Shown here piece after piece: positions 1-10,745 of a stretch of 64,000 nucleotides of DNA (the stretch's first letter is position 1; every line of letters begins with the position of its first letter). The position numbers were made by a program, and so were the translations under genes. The notes beneath the pieces were generated by a model. The model did not search any database and was not told where the DNA came from. It saw nothing but the letters and a program-made list of their open reading frames with translations. This DNA is from Roridomyces roridus (taxonomy: Eukaryota; Basidiomycota; Agaricomycetes; Agaricales; Mycenaceae), in the NCBI GenBank assembly GCA_029378245.1, contig JARKIF010000021.1, forward strand, positions 744,001 through 808,000. Reading direction: 5' to 3'.

Positions 1-99
1 CTTCATGAACTTGCAATCAACGCTCAGTGTTCACAAAGCATTCTCGAACAAACCGCCTCGCCTCCGGCGGTTCTTAGTACCATTGACCTGACGGTCTGC

Positions 100-1908
100 A
101 GAGCGACACAATCTTTTGTGGATTTTCTATGTACTCCGACACACAGTCCTAAAATGATTTGTACGACTTCCATCCCGACGCCCACAGCCCATATTTTGTC
201 AGCTTTTCTCGCCAGAATTTTCAAGCTCTTTTGTTTCTTTTCTCTTTTCTTCTCCCACCCCCCAAATTTTATCGCCTTTTCTCCACCACAATTTCACGGG
301 GCATTCATACTTTGCTTCTTTTCTTTTCTCTTTTCTTCATCTGCATGGAATTCAAACGACCGAGTCATTCCTCCGCGTAACACCATCCCACCGTGACAGG
401 AAGCGCGCCAGCTTGGGGCTCCTCATCATCCCGTCCCACACTTCGAGTAGGTCCGAAATCGAGCGCGAACTGGCGTTGGCCAACTCGGCCATTGAGCGTG
501 AGGCCGAAATAGACGACACGAGTTTGAAGTTGCCGAAGCCAGAGTACGACTTGGACTTGGTCGGCGTGTCGTAGGCGAGGGTGGGGAGACCGGCGCCGCA
601 GTAATACTCCTCCTCGTCGTCCGTGTCGTTGCCGATTACAAAGATGTCTTCCGAGGCCTCGGGAGCGATGGCGCTGAACGGCCGAGTGCAAGCCTTGATG
701 TCCTCGATATCCGTCTTGATCGGTGTAGCCGCAGTGTTGTCGAGCTCCTTGTCCAGAACAACGAGTGTTGCCTCAGCATCCCGCATCAGGCCAGAGAGCA
801 GGTCCTCGACGTCAATCTTGTCCGAAGATGCGACCAAAACGGGCGGAGCGGAGTGGCGCTTGGTGGTCTTGACAGCGACGACGTCGGGCGAGGGTGTAGC
901 GGCGAGGACAGGCATCGAGTGGCGACGCGAGGCAAGCACTTGCTTATTGAAACTCTGCATCTCGGCAATGATATCGTCCTTTGCCTTGTTCCAGCCCGGG
1001 GAACATGGCGCGGGTGCAGGAGCGAATGAGACCTCGGAAACGGCGACGGCGACGACGGGCTCGACCTCGGGAGCAGGGTGCGAGCGGGAGCGAGAATGCT
1101 TCTTGGTCTTGCGTGAGCGAGTGGGGAGAGAATAGTTGACGACGACCGGCTTGGCCTCCTTCGTTGACTTGGACTCCTTCTTTGACTTGGACTCCTTCGT
1201 GATGGACTTAGACTTGGACTTGGACTTGGTTTTCGTCTTGGTCTTCGCCCCCCTAGCCGTCCCAGCCTTGATATTCTCTCCCGGAATATTCGTGATGCAC
1301 CCGAGAGCGGTGCGACGGTCATGGAAGACGTTCGAAGGTCGTCCGAAATCTTGTACCTCGAAAACGTTCTCGACGGGGAGGGGAGGACGCGCCTCGGGCT
1401 TCGTGAGGATGGAAGGGAGGGAGGGAAGAGCGATGGTATCGGCGACAACAGCATTCAGGAGTTCAGACGAGCTAGGCTTGATCGCTTCGGCCGAGGTGTC
1501 TGGAGTGACGGGCTCGACATGGGGCGCGTCGCCGTCGTCGGGTGCTACAGAAGCGAAATTAGGATTGGGCGAGGTATCATCGACGGGTTACGCACCTATA
1601 GTCTCCGTCTGGGCATCCTTCGTAACATCTGAGACACTCGAATCAGTCTCGGACGACGAAGAGCAGACAGCCACGTACTGTTTCTCGCCTTGCGAACGAA
1701 CAACTGGAAGAACCGCGACAGGGCGTTACCGAAATATTTCTGAAGGAACGTGTGGATCTCAATGAGAGTGGTCATCTTGGTAGATGGATAGTGGGCGTAG
1801 GAGAAGAGATGTGGGGGTGGCTGACACGGAGGCTGATCGATTTAAATGTCGAGCACAGCTTTCACGATCGTTAGGGGCGAGTGCGCGGATGCATCTGGCA
1901 AGGATGTG
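100..1908. repeat. Inverted segmental duplication, copy A
   Basis: This segment recurs as the reverse complement at about 36545-38300. Matching stretches run from the T-rich sequence beyond the 3' end of the gene, through the whole gene, to sequence around TTTAAATCGATCAGCC upstream of its start. Beyond both ends the two copies diverge. Boundaries were set by eye and may be off by tens of bases. The copies lie about 34.6 kb apart in opposite orientation. Confidence 0.85.
352..1775 (-). CDS. Lysine/serine-rich protein of unknown function (intact copy)
   Basis: Three exons read on the minus strand: 1775-1679, 1628-1596 and 1544-352. Introns of 50 and 51 nt have GTACGT/CAG and GTGCGT/TAG ends. 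The exons sum to 1323 nt, giving 440 residues. The N-terminus MTTLIEIHTFLQKYFG is followed by an acidic, proline-rich stretch, the motif RTALGCITNIPGENIKAG, a low-complexity K/S/T segment built from repeated AAGTCC-type codons, an SRRHSMP element and an acidic DDEEEYY cluster. No catalytic motif or membrane segment is visible and I do not recognise the family. The paralogue at 36684-38060 is frameshifted near its start, so this looks like the functional copy. The ATG at 1775 is chosen because exon 1 stays in frame with exon 2. Confidence 0.7.
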
Positions 1909-3185
1909 GCCGATGTAGACTACTGTCATGACATTGTCATTGTAGAGTGTGCTTCGAGAGTTGGGGAGAGGAGGTGATGGGAGAGAACAAGGAGCGTTGG
2001 CATGATTGCCGCTATGAGTAAGTCCGATGACAAGCCTTGATTCGTAACGATTTTCACTGGTTCAACATTCGTGCTTGAAGGTGTGTACCCAGTCCCTGGT
2101 TCATGGCCTGGCTTTATTCTGAGTGGATCCTCCGTGGCCCGACCGTTCGATTCGGCCACTGGGAATCGGGATTGTTGGTGGTCAAACTTTTTAGACCGAG
2201 CGGACTCGAACAACACTGTCCGCTACCACAAGAATCGGAATCTTAATTTATTCACACATCCGAAGTGCCGTCGTGTTCAGATCGAGGGCAGATTGATCGT
2301 CGGGGACACCGTATTTCAGCAAGCTCCGAAGAGGCCGAGTCACCACATGTCGAAGGTCAAATGCGGGGGTGCGAAGTGTGTTTCAAAAGTGTTTGGCACT
2401 AGAGTAGGAGCTCGAGTATTTCACAGGTGGAATCTCGGGACAATCAGGACGGCAGTGAGTAGCATTCGTTCGAGTAAGTACGACATGAGAAGTACGACAT
2501 GAGAGTATAGCAGGAGACGTGTTTGTAGCCTATGAGAAAGGAGTCAGCAAAAGAAAGAAAAGGCATCAGAAGGGGAAAAAAGAAGAAACGGAGGGCTCAT
2601 CCAAAGTATAAGGGTCGTCCCGTCCGTCGAAACAGATCCGACTCATTAAATCAGTTTATTTTCAATCTTCGACCCCGCAAAGAAAAGAGTACAAAGTGGT
2701 AAAGACTCACCCTCCACCCATTGCCAAAACCCTCCAACCCAAAAGATGCCTCCACGAAAAAAGGAATGTCCCAGCAGTATGTCGACATACCGCAGCCTTG
2801 GAACGGCGCCACGATATTTCCTAATACTGGGTTGAGGTCGATCTTGAAGGAGCAAAGGACCAAAGGTCGATTGGCACTGTGTTGACGGTAGAGAGTCTGC
2901 GCGCAACCAGCGTGGCAATTCCTTGACGTCTTCTGAACAAGGGCTGGGCCTTTTATAGGCTGGGTTGCGCACGGACCAGGTGCACGTGCTTTGGGTATCG
3001 ACGTTCTCGAGATGCCGATTCGCTTCAACTGAACTCGCGCCAGGCTGAGCACTCTCAAGTCAGGGAATGCAGCAAATAAGCCGTCGGAAGCCGTCGTGCG
3101 TGGTGAAGAAGGCAAAGACGAAGGATTACGTATCCTCATCCCGACTTTCATGTGCAGCTCATAGTCACCCTCCTTCAAGCTCTGA
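1909..3185. other. Intergenic stretch between the duplication and the SDR gene
   Basis: I see no gene I can support here. An open frame on the minus strand (2651-3196) has no recognisable motif and overlaps the start of the SDR gene head-on. The last few hundred bases presumably hold the SDR promoter. Confidence 0.4.
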
Positions 3186-4602
3186 ATGGTCCTCAAGATT
3201 CTCGGGGCGTTGGCCCCTTACTTCCCCACCCAATACACGACCCATGTCGTGGCAGGCATCGTCGTCGTGCTAGCTGCTCGTGCAGTATCGCAAGGACGGA
3301 AAACGACGAGGGAGAGAGACCTCCATGGCCGAGTTATCCTCATGACAGTGCGTTGCAGTGCTCTCCCTTGCTCCTTGACGACTCTAAACTGATGGACAGG
3401 GCGCGTTCTCGCCCACGGGTCTCACTCTTCTCGAATCATTGGCCCAGCGAGGCGCACACGTCATTGCCCTATCCGCTGACCCCATCGAGTCGGAGCGGGT
3501 GACGACGTATATCGACCTCTTGCGCTCGACGACGTCCAACGAGCAGATCTTTGCAGAGCACTGTGATCTGGACTCTCCGCCCTCCATTCAGGCGTTCTGC
3601 AAGCGTTTTGTCGAAGCCAAAGAACAGCGACTCGATGCCATCCTCTTCACACACGAGTACCACCACATCGGGGCCTCCTCTCGACGCAAGTCCGAAGAGT
3701 CTAAAGAGGAGCGTGAATCGGCGTCACTGGCGACCTTCCTTCTGACCACACTCCTACTCCCTGCCCTCCTCACCGCCCCCGTCGAGCGAGACATCCGAAT
3801 CATCAACGTCGTCAATCGGTTCTACGCAGCTGCAGCTGCAACGTCTGTCACCGCCACCCCTCCCACCAACTCCATCTTCCTCGCCGAGGGCACCCGCTCC
3901 CTACGCTCAATCGTCCTCATCCGCCATCTACAACGTATCCTCGATGCGCTGCCAACAGACGCACAGGTCCCCAAGCCGGACGAGACCGTCGTCAGCCCCA
4001 CGGTGCAGAAGAGCAACATCGTCGCCGTGAGCGTGTCCCCAGGAATCAGCCGCGTCGAGACCGCCGCCCCGCTCCTCGGGACCTTCTTGTACGTCCCCTC
4101 CCTTTCTGCACGTCTTTCTCTCATATGTTCTCAAAGCTACATTCTACTATACCCACTCCTCCTTCTTACCACAAAATCCGCGGTGGCGAGTATCCAGACC
4201 ATCCTGCACGTCTTGTTCCTCCCTACACCCTTCAAGGTCGTCCAGGCGACGACTGCGAAGGAGAAGAGCGGCGCGGAGCCTGAGGAACTGCTCAAGCCTG
4301 GCGCGTTGTACGCAGAGTGTGCGGTTGTTCGCGGGTTGCGGGTTCGTGTGGATGAGTCGGCCGAAGAGAAGGCGTCGGAGGAGTCGGAGAAGGGTGCGGC
4401 CAAAGGGAAAGGGAAAGGCAAGGCGAAGGAGGGGGAGGTGGAAATGGAGATTCCTGATGATGGCGAGTTGGGTGGTGAGCGAGCAGGTCGGCTGGTCTGG
4501 GAGGAGTATGAGCGGGCGTTGAAGAAGTGGGAGGCGGCCCATCCGCCACCGCCAAAACCTGATGCAACGGCGGCAAGTTCTGGTGGGCCGTCATCTTCCT
4601 GA
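3186..4602 (+). CDS. SDR-fold protein, DUF1776-like
   Basis: Three exons (3186-3347, 3400-4088, 4137-4602) encode about 438 residues. The N-terminus has a hydrophobic anchor (VVAGIVVVLAAR). The first splice creates the Rossmann dinucleotide-binding signature VILMTGAFSPTGLTLLE, followed by GAHVIAL and a variable SDR body. The stretch LHVLFLPTPFK near residue 310 resembles fungal DUF1776 proteins; that assignment is from memory. No clear YxxxK catalytic pair is visible, so dehydrogenase activity is unproven. The second intron (4089-4136) is exactly 48 nt and has no stop, so a retained form would add 16 residues. The C-terminus is charged and lysine/glycine-rich (GKGKGKAKEG). The N-terminal hydrophobic segment suggests membrane attachment, perhaps mitochondrial or ER. 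Confidence 0.75.
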
Positions 4603-4683
4603 ATTTTGTGTCCTGTTATTTAGAGGTTTTGTCTATATCTTTTTTTTCTTTATCTGCTTTAGATTTGAGGCGAAGGCGATGCT

Positions 4684-5723
4684 ATGGCGACGCAGAATGA
4701 CTCGGCGGTCTCGGATGTCTCGGACCCATGGCTATATAATAGCCCCAGAGGCGAATGGCACTGTCTCATGGCGAATGATTTGGCCCCCACACCGATGTTT
4801 CCGGAGGACATTGAACGGCTGATACACCAGACTCTCCTACACGACTCGCAGGAGATGCGCGGCGTCATGGCTCTCGTAGCCGCCAGGTTCCATCTGTGGT
4901 GAATGAAGCCTCTCCTCTCCAGTTTTCTTTCGACCTTACTCACAAAGCTAGGACCAAACCGTTCATCTATCGCACGGTAGTCATCCGCAGGCGTGACGAC
5001 GATGTGGATTGGATGCAGCGAACCGTCGATTTCCTCCTTCCCAATGCCGGCCTCATCCGCACCCTGGCTCTAGATCTGCCATTTTCAGGCCGCCAAGGTC
5101 CTTCGTTCGAAGAGGAACTGACACACATCCGAAAACTCCTGCGTTCCGCGAGCAGAATCGTTTCCCTCGCTGCAACATGGAATATGTGGTCCCGGCTCTC
5201 CATCGAGATCGGGTCCCTCGAGCTCCAAAACATCTACCTCTTTTGGGCTGGAAGCTCGAAATATGGGCTCGCCGCACCTAGCCTATCGCACTTGCGGCAT
5301 CCTCAAAAATTGCTGGCATTGACGATCGCGGATCCTTTGCTCTGCCATCATACACCCCTCCCCTCGGGGTGGTACTATACATTTAGTCAGTATCGCCGCC
5401 TTCCCGAAACCGAACGCTGCACGAACCTCCGATATCTCGCATACGGCACGGCCAGGGTGGGTATCCAGACCCTCAACACTTTCTGCCAGGACCACCCCCA
5501 CATCGAAGCCGTTTTTATGTTTACGACCGCGGATATAATAGACGTCAATGGGGACCTCAGACAAAGGCTTCAGGCAATCTTGCAGCCGAATTGCTACGGG
5601 GCTTGGGTGGTTTCGTCGAGTGATGTGTTGCAGGAGTGGTTGGCCAGGACGGAGGGACGGGAGAGTGTTTTGGATTACCGCCCACACCCACGCGGTCTGT
5701 TTCAATTCCATGCACCGATTTAG
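4684..5723 (+). CDS. F-box-like domain protein
   Basis: Exons 4684-4898 and 4952-5723 are joined through a 53 nt intron (GTGAATG...CTAG) that splits the Trp codon in FHLW-TKPF. The product has 328 residues. The pattern FPEDIERLIHQTLLHD...ALVAARFHLW matches F-box-like N-termini of mushroom proteins, followed by the TKPFIYRTVVI element and a leucine-rich region without clear repeats. F-box proteins recruit substrates to SCF ubiquitin ligases; the substrate here cannot be inferred. The gene follows the SDR gene by 81 bases on the same strand. Confidence is good for a gene and moderate for the domain. Confidence 0.7.
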
Positions 5724-6177
5724 CGGCGGCACTCATCGCTTGTATCACAGACGCCGAATGACGACGGGTTTCAACGCGCCTTTGTCGATCTAGCATACAT
5801 TTCATTTTTCATCGTACCTCGGTGGATTCTCTCTGCCGAGTTGTCCGCTTTTTCACGACCTGTGCTCCCTAAAAATGGCAAGTATCGCTTTGAGAAATCA
5901 TCACAAGGTGAGTTTCAATGCTCGGGTTTAAATCGCCGGAACGCGTGCGCCTTATCCAAATCTCAACTGCATTCCCAACGGTTCGATATCCGCCTTCTCT
6001 GGAAGTCGGCTTACGCGGGCACACCGGCTTCCCTGGCCCCGGAGAGACCTATCATGTCCCTGCGTTAGTGTTGCAAAAGAGTAGACTCGGCTTGTGAAAT
6101 TGAGTGCGTTGAGTTGGATAAGTCGCGGCTTTGAACAGCAGACTTGAGATGAGACAGTTCAAATATTAGATTAGAGA
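5724..6177. other. Intergenic, no gene seen
   Basis: A short AT-richer stretch between the F-box-like gene and the palindromic element. No open frame with recognisable features. Confidence 0.4.
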
Positions 6178-6352
6178 GCTTGCGCAGAAGCCATAGGAGC
6201 CACGTGATGGCTTTTTGGCCGTGCGCGTCATATGGCTCCACTCTGCCAAAATTGGCTCGTTGGAGCCATTGAATGGCTTTTGTACCTAAATTAGCCATAT
6301 GACGCGCACGTCAAAAAAGCCATCCAATGGCTCGTATGGCTTCTGCGCAAGC
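6178..6352. mobile_element. MITE-like palindromic element, 175 bp
   Basis: The left arm (6178-6236) begins GCTTGCGCAGAAGCCAT. The right arm (6293-6352) is its reverse complement apart from a few mismatches, and ends ATGGCTTCTGCGCAAGC. About 56 bases lie between the arms and also contain GAGCCAT/ATGGCTC pieces. No coding capacity. I could not identify a target-site duplication. It lies about 100 bases beyond the 3' end of the copper radical oxidase gene. A folded-back DNA transposon relic is the simplest reading; a hairpin in a transcript's 3' end is the alternative. Confidence 0.75.
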
Positions 6353-6449
6353 AGGGTATTTCACGATAATTAACTCGACTGTAACAGGAAACACAAGAAG
6401 AAAGGAAAGACCGCAATAATTATTACTTTGTTTTCACCGCGAGTCCACT

Positions 6450-8484
6450 CTAAAGACTGCTGATGGACACCGGGACACCCTGGGCGGGGCGAGGCGGGCT
6501 TCCACCGTCACCAATCATAATCTGGACACCCTCGCTCCAGACACCATCGGCGACGATGTAGATCCAAGCGGGGCCGGGAGGGTAGATGTTGCCGTTGGGA
6601 GGCGCAGTGATGGTGAGCGTGTTGCCCTTCAAGGTGTGCTCGAGGAAGACGAGACGCGAGCCGGCGTGCCATCCGTGGGTGATGAAGCCCATGTCCATCA
6701 ACGAGACTGTTCGTTGTAAGTAAGTGAAAGACCAAAAGGAACGACGATGAAGCGTACCCTGGAGTTCACCGGCAGCAAGGCTGGGAGGGATAGTGACCGT
6801 GATGGTACCCTTGGCGTTGAACGCGAGCTGAGTAGGAGACTTGGAGATGACCGGGCGGGGCGAGTTGTGAGTGATGAAGTCGGGGTTAAGGTACTCGACG
6901 CGGTATTCCGAGGGGAAGGAAAGGTTGTTGGGGTTGTTGTCAGCAGTGAGGACGAAGGGGTGGGGGTTGGATGCTGCAACCATGATGTTTCTATATTGCA
7001 ATGTCAACGATGACCAGAAGATGTGCAAGTGTTTGAACTTACCCTTTGGCCGTGAAGGTCGCAGCCGAGTGGTACATCCGTGGGATGGGGCTCGTGGGCA
7101 TGCCAGCCTGAGTGATTCTTCGTCCAAAAATGTGAGTAAGAAGCTCGGAGGAAACATTTCGAAGTAATACCTTTGACCCAACGGCAACGTGCTCTTGTAC
7201 ATGATACCTTGCGTGGCAGGGTGAGCCGCGTTGGTACCGGTGGCTCCTGAATCGCCGACGGAAGGATATCCCGAGTAACTGATGCCAATGAGTATCTACT
7301 CTTCGGGAAACAGAACCGTGCGACTTACCCAGTATGTGCGCCGTTGAGGATGTAGATATCACCGCTGGGCAAGATGACGGTCTCAGCCATGACCCGGGGC
7401 TCCGGCAGATGATCGATCTCCCATCCGGCAGCGACACCGGCGGCAGTCAACGTGATGCGCTGGCACTGAGCCGAAGCGACGTCGTTGACGGACATCTCCT
7501 CCAAGGTGATGGTGTCGGGCTTGTTGGATCCACCGCAAGCGATAACGGTCGGCTCGTAGAGCGGGGGAGAGAGTGGGAGCAACTGGGCAAAGCCATCGAA
7601 GGGGACACCAATGCGGACACCGTTGGGGATCTCGGGAAGGCGCAAGAGCTCAGTGTCGGTTTCGATGTCGTAGATGACAGATTGGTTGTTGGCAATGATG
7701 AGGACGTTACCGGAAGGAAGGACCATTCCACTGTATTACAAGTTAGTAAATCCACAAGTCGAAGAAGAAGAAGAAATACCGAGGGAAGAGGTTAGCTGGG
7801 AGGGTGTCTTCCAAGAATTTGCTTGGCCGCACTGTGCCCTCCTCGCCCTTACGTGGGGGGAAGAACTCGTAGTTGTTCTGGGCAATATCCGCTCCGTTGA
7901 ACGTCGTCAGGATGTCGCTGCCGCCGATGATGAAGAGACTGCCGTCATTAATGCGCAGAGCCGTAGGGTACCAACGCGTCACGACGAGGTGGAGGGTGTC
8001 CGGGTCCTCGAACACGGTGCATCCAGGGCCGGTGCCACTGGCCGACGTGCAGGGACCAAAGAGACGGACACCCATACGGCCGTCAGTAGCGTTTCCCCAC
8101 CCGGGGATGTCGTCGACCGGTTGGCCACCGACGGCAACATGGGTACCGTTGGAAATGAACCCGCCGCTGGCGCTGAAATTCCGAAATCAGCAAAGAAGTA
8201 TTAAGAAAGAATGTAAGAATCACCAGAAGCTGTTGGTCTTGATTTCGAGCGGCGTCGCCGTGTTGGTGTCAAAATGCCAGAGACCTGCCCAGGCGGGCTC
8301 GCCGTTGGGAAGCTTGAGCGGGTTGGTGTAGGGGACGGTCGTACATGAGCGCCAGCGTCGGCGAGATGGTAATGAGCTCGAGGGGAATGATGCCCGAGTT
8401 GCCCTGCTGCACAAAGGACCAGCTTTTCTGGGCCATTGCGAGGTGGACAAAGGGTAGAAGAGAGAGGAGCTGGGTGGAGCGCAT
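6450..8484 (-). CDS. Secreted copper radical oxidase (glyoxal oxidase-like, AA5_1)
   Basis: Seven minus-strand exons: 8484-8224, 8172-7780, 7730-7329, 7278-7171, 7117-7043, 6990-6758 and 6706-6450, about 575 residues. A signal peptide (MRSTQLLSLLPFVHLAMAQ) leads into a Glyoxal_oxid_N beta-propeller and a C-terminal DUF1929 domain. The expected metal-radical site is present: the NSFCASGGF cysteine (its codon split by intron 1), the RWYPTAL radical tyrosine, PRMYHS (Tyr and His ligands) and GFITHGW (His ligand). Such enzymes oxidise aldehydes or alcohols to make H2O2 for lignin breakdown or wall remodelling. A TATAAAA (complement of 8532-8538) lies about 50 bases upstream of the start. Oddity: exon 1 is one base too long to stay in frame; the shift lies between LALMYDR and NPLKLPNGEPAW, at the GGGG run 8331-8334. 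This is either a homopolymer error or a broken gene. Confidence 0.88.
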
Positions 8485-8531
8485 GTTGAAGGAGTGAACT
8501 GCGGTGAGGAAAATCGAGGAAAGCGGACCCT

Positions 8532-8538
8532 TTTTATA
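8532..8538 (-). promoter_or_regulatory. TATA box of the copper radical oxidase gene
   Basis: TATAAAA on the minus strand, about 48-54 bases upstream of the ATG at 8484. This is a normal spacing for a short fungal 5' leader. Confidence 0.5.
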
Positions 8539-10745
8539 CTTTCCGTCCTACAAGGCAACCGGGGAAAGGCATTTGTGCCTGTGTAAAATTAGTTCCAGAA
8601 TCCAAGGATCGCTCAGACCAACGTTCCATTACCGGTTCCGCGAACCCATTCACCGGCGGTGCGTGCGTGCTTGATGTCTATACAACTACTTCTTCGTCAG
8701 TGAGTCTATTAGAGTCTGGTCCCGATACTAACGGCGACGTAAGCTGTTACACTTTATCAAAATGAAAAACCGACTCCAGTGTATAGCACGTCCGGTGGAG
8801 TCCTGAAGGAGCTGGGGCAAGCATCTCAGGTGAAGCCCACGCTGCCCATTTTGCCGAGTACTTGCTCGATCGTTATCTTGCTGGCACCAATAGAACAAGG
8901 GAATGTGTTCAAAGGCACCTCGCGGGCGGGCAATGGATGGCGGGGCACTCAGAGGACGACAAGAGAAGGAGGAGGAAGAAAGATCGGCCAAAGATCGGCA
9001 ATCAAGTGACGCTCTCTGATGACCGGCAGAGGGCAATCCCGACTCGATCAATCGATTAGGATCACTGTGTGTTTTTGCACCGATTCAGTTCAAACTCAGT
9101 TTGACGACCGCAGTCTATGTATGGGTCCCACGCAGGCGGGACTTGGCAGGTATCCGGACAGCAGGAATGAGAGATTACCTTCGTTGAACTTGAGCATTGA
9201 ATCCGATCGCCGACGGATGGAGGCCGACACAGTTTCAGGATTCTTCACCCAACATAGGAAGAGCTACGCCTTTGATAATTTCTGATTTGCTTCATGGTTT
9301 TTGCCATGCGACTCGGGGGTTATCAGTGAGTAAGCCAACGCCAAGCTAACGCTCGCGGCATTGGAATTTATTCGCTGACCACGCACGATTACCCAAAGCT
9401 CTTTCGATCGCCGTCTTCTCGGGGTTCAAACAATGCAACAATCATCCAGCTCTTGCCGACTGAATTCATCGAGCGTGCATACTCGTAAAGGTCAGGAAGT
9501 GAATGGACTCTGGCGGAATCTAGCCCTCGGGCGACTGACGTCGGTGCCTTGTTGTGACGCGCCAACTCAACCTCCGGTGAGTATTCCATTCAACAGCTCC
9601 ATTCTTCGGGGAGACGTAAGATGATTGGACGTTTGAATAGTTGTCTGAGCGAAACTCTCTTGAACCCGGGTAACCCAACACTAGTTAGTCCTTCTACAAG
9701 CTGTGGTAATTGAATCCATTGGCCGGAGAGTCACCGTTTTCTGCTGGATCAGACTTACGCAGCCTAAGAAAACAACGTTCACTTCCATACCATGTCCCGG
9801 GAATCGAACCCTGGGAAAGATATGCTGCCGGTCCGGGACTTTCGGCTGGTTCATTCGCTTCCTCGATATCGCGATTTTCAGATACGCGCGGCGTTGAACA
9901 GGCGAGAGACCTGGACGAGACCAGTATCAGCGAGAGAAGTTTGAAGTTTGAACTCCGATGATTCTGTCAATGATGGTTCAAATTTCAATGGGTTAGCTGG
10001 ATTTGACGGATTTCACGAGAGACTGAGAAGCGCCGGTACTCGACGACCGGATCATGCCTCTACCTGGACCTGAAACCCCAGTGGTTTGCCTCCGCCATTC
10101 AAAAATCGACTAGTGAGACGTACGCACGTACTAGCTGCTTTCGTGGTCGGCACTAAAAATGAATACAGCTTGTCGCGATCCTAAACACAACCTGCTCAGA
10201 TCTCAGACAACGCAGTGCTGCCGACCCAGTTATTGCAGCCAGGCAAGTAACCCGCCGGAAGCTGTCGGTGGGCGGTTATCATAGATTATAGCCAGGTCGC
10301 AACGCCGCACACCACCTCACGGACGCGTGTTTTCTGCGCGCCGCCATGCGGGCCGCCCAAGTGCAACGGGCGAAAATCACGATCATCAATGAGTTCCGCG
10401 CCGAATATCTTGGCACGCCGCAGCCGCCGCCCGCAGCCCAGCCTCAGTCCCACGGTTCTAGGTATGTAGACGACCGAGCGCACCGGCGTGTTTTGGAATT
10501 CTCCGGAAGGCATGCATGCGTCAGGACTATCCCCTTCATATCCGTCAGCTTCGGATTATCAACCGACTTTCTCATCAATTACTCATCATGCCAAAACACG
10601 CACCGAACATCCAAACCAACCTGCGCCCGAGGTCGAGTCAGAAAAGAACAGATGAATGCGAGATTGAGTGAGTTGAATATTGTTACAGTTAGAATGCATA
10701 GATGTACCCCACGTAAATGAATCTAAATCCGTCAGAATGTCCGAA
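8539..10745. other. Gene-poor stretch of about 2.2 kb
   Basis: No multi-exon gene could be supported. The minus strand near 9795-9820 holds a tRNA T-arm-like GGTTCGATTCCCGGG without the rest of a tRNA. Other open frames are short and featureless. Confidence 0.4.

Noticed and set aside
1136..1765. Plus-strand open frame rich in DLDLD repeats
   Set aside because: It is the antisense of the K/S repeat in the Lys/Ser-rich gene, whose exons are in frame on the minus strand.
2651..3196. Minus-strand open frame of 181 codons
   Set aside because: It overlaps the start of the SDR gene, shows no family motif and its start is not supported.
9770..9840. Candidate tRNA on the minus strand with GGTTCGATTCCCGGG
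   Set aside because: The T-arm has a mismatch and no 5' acceptor strand, D-arm or anticodon arm lies at the right distance.
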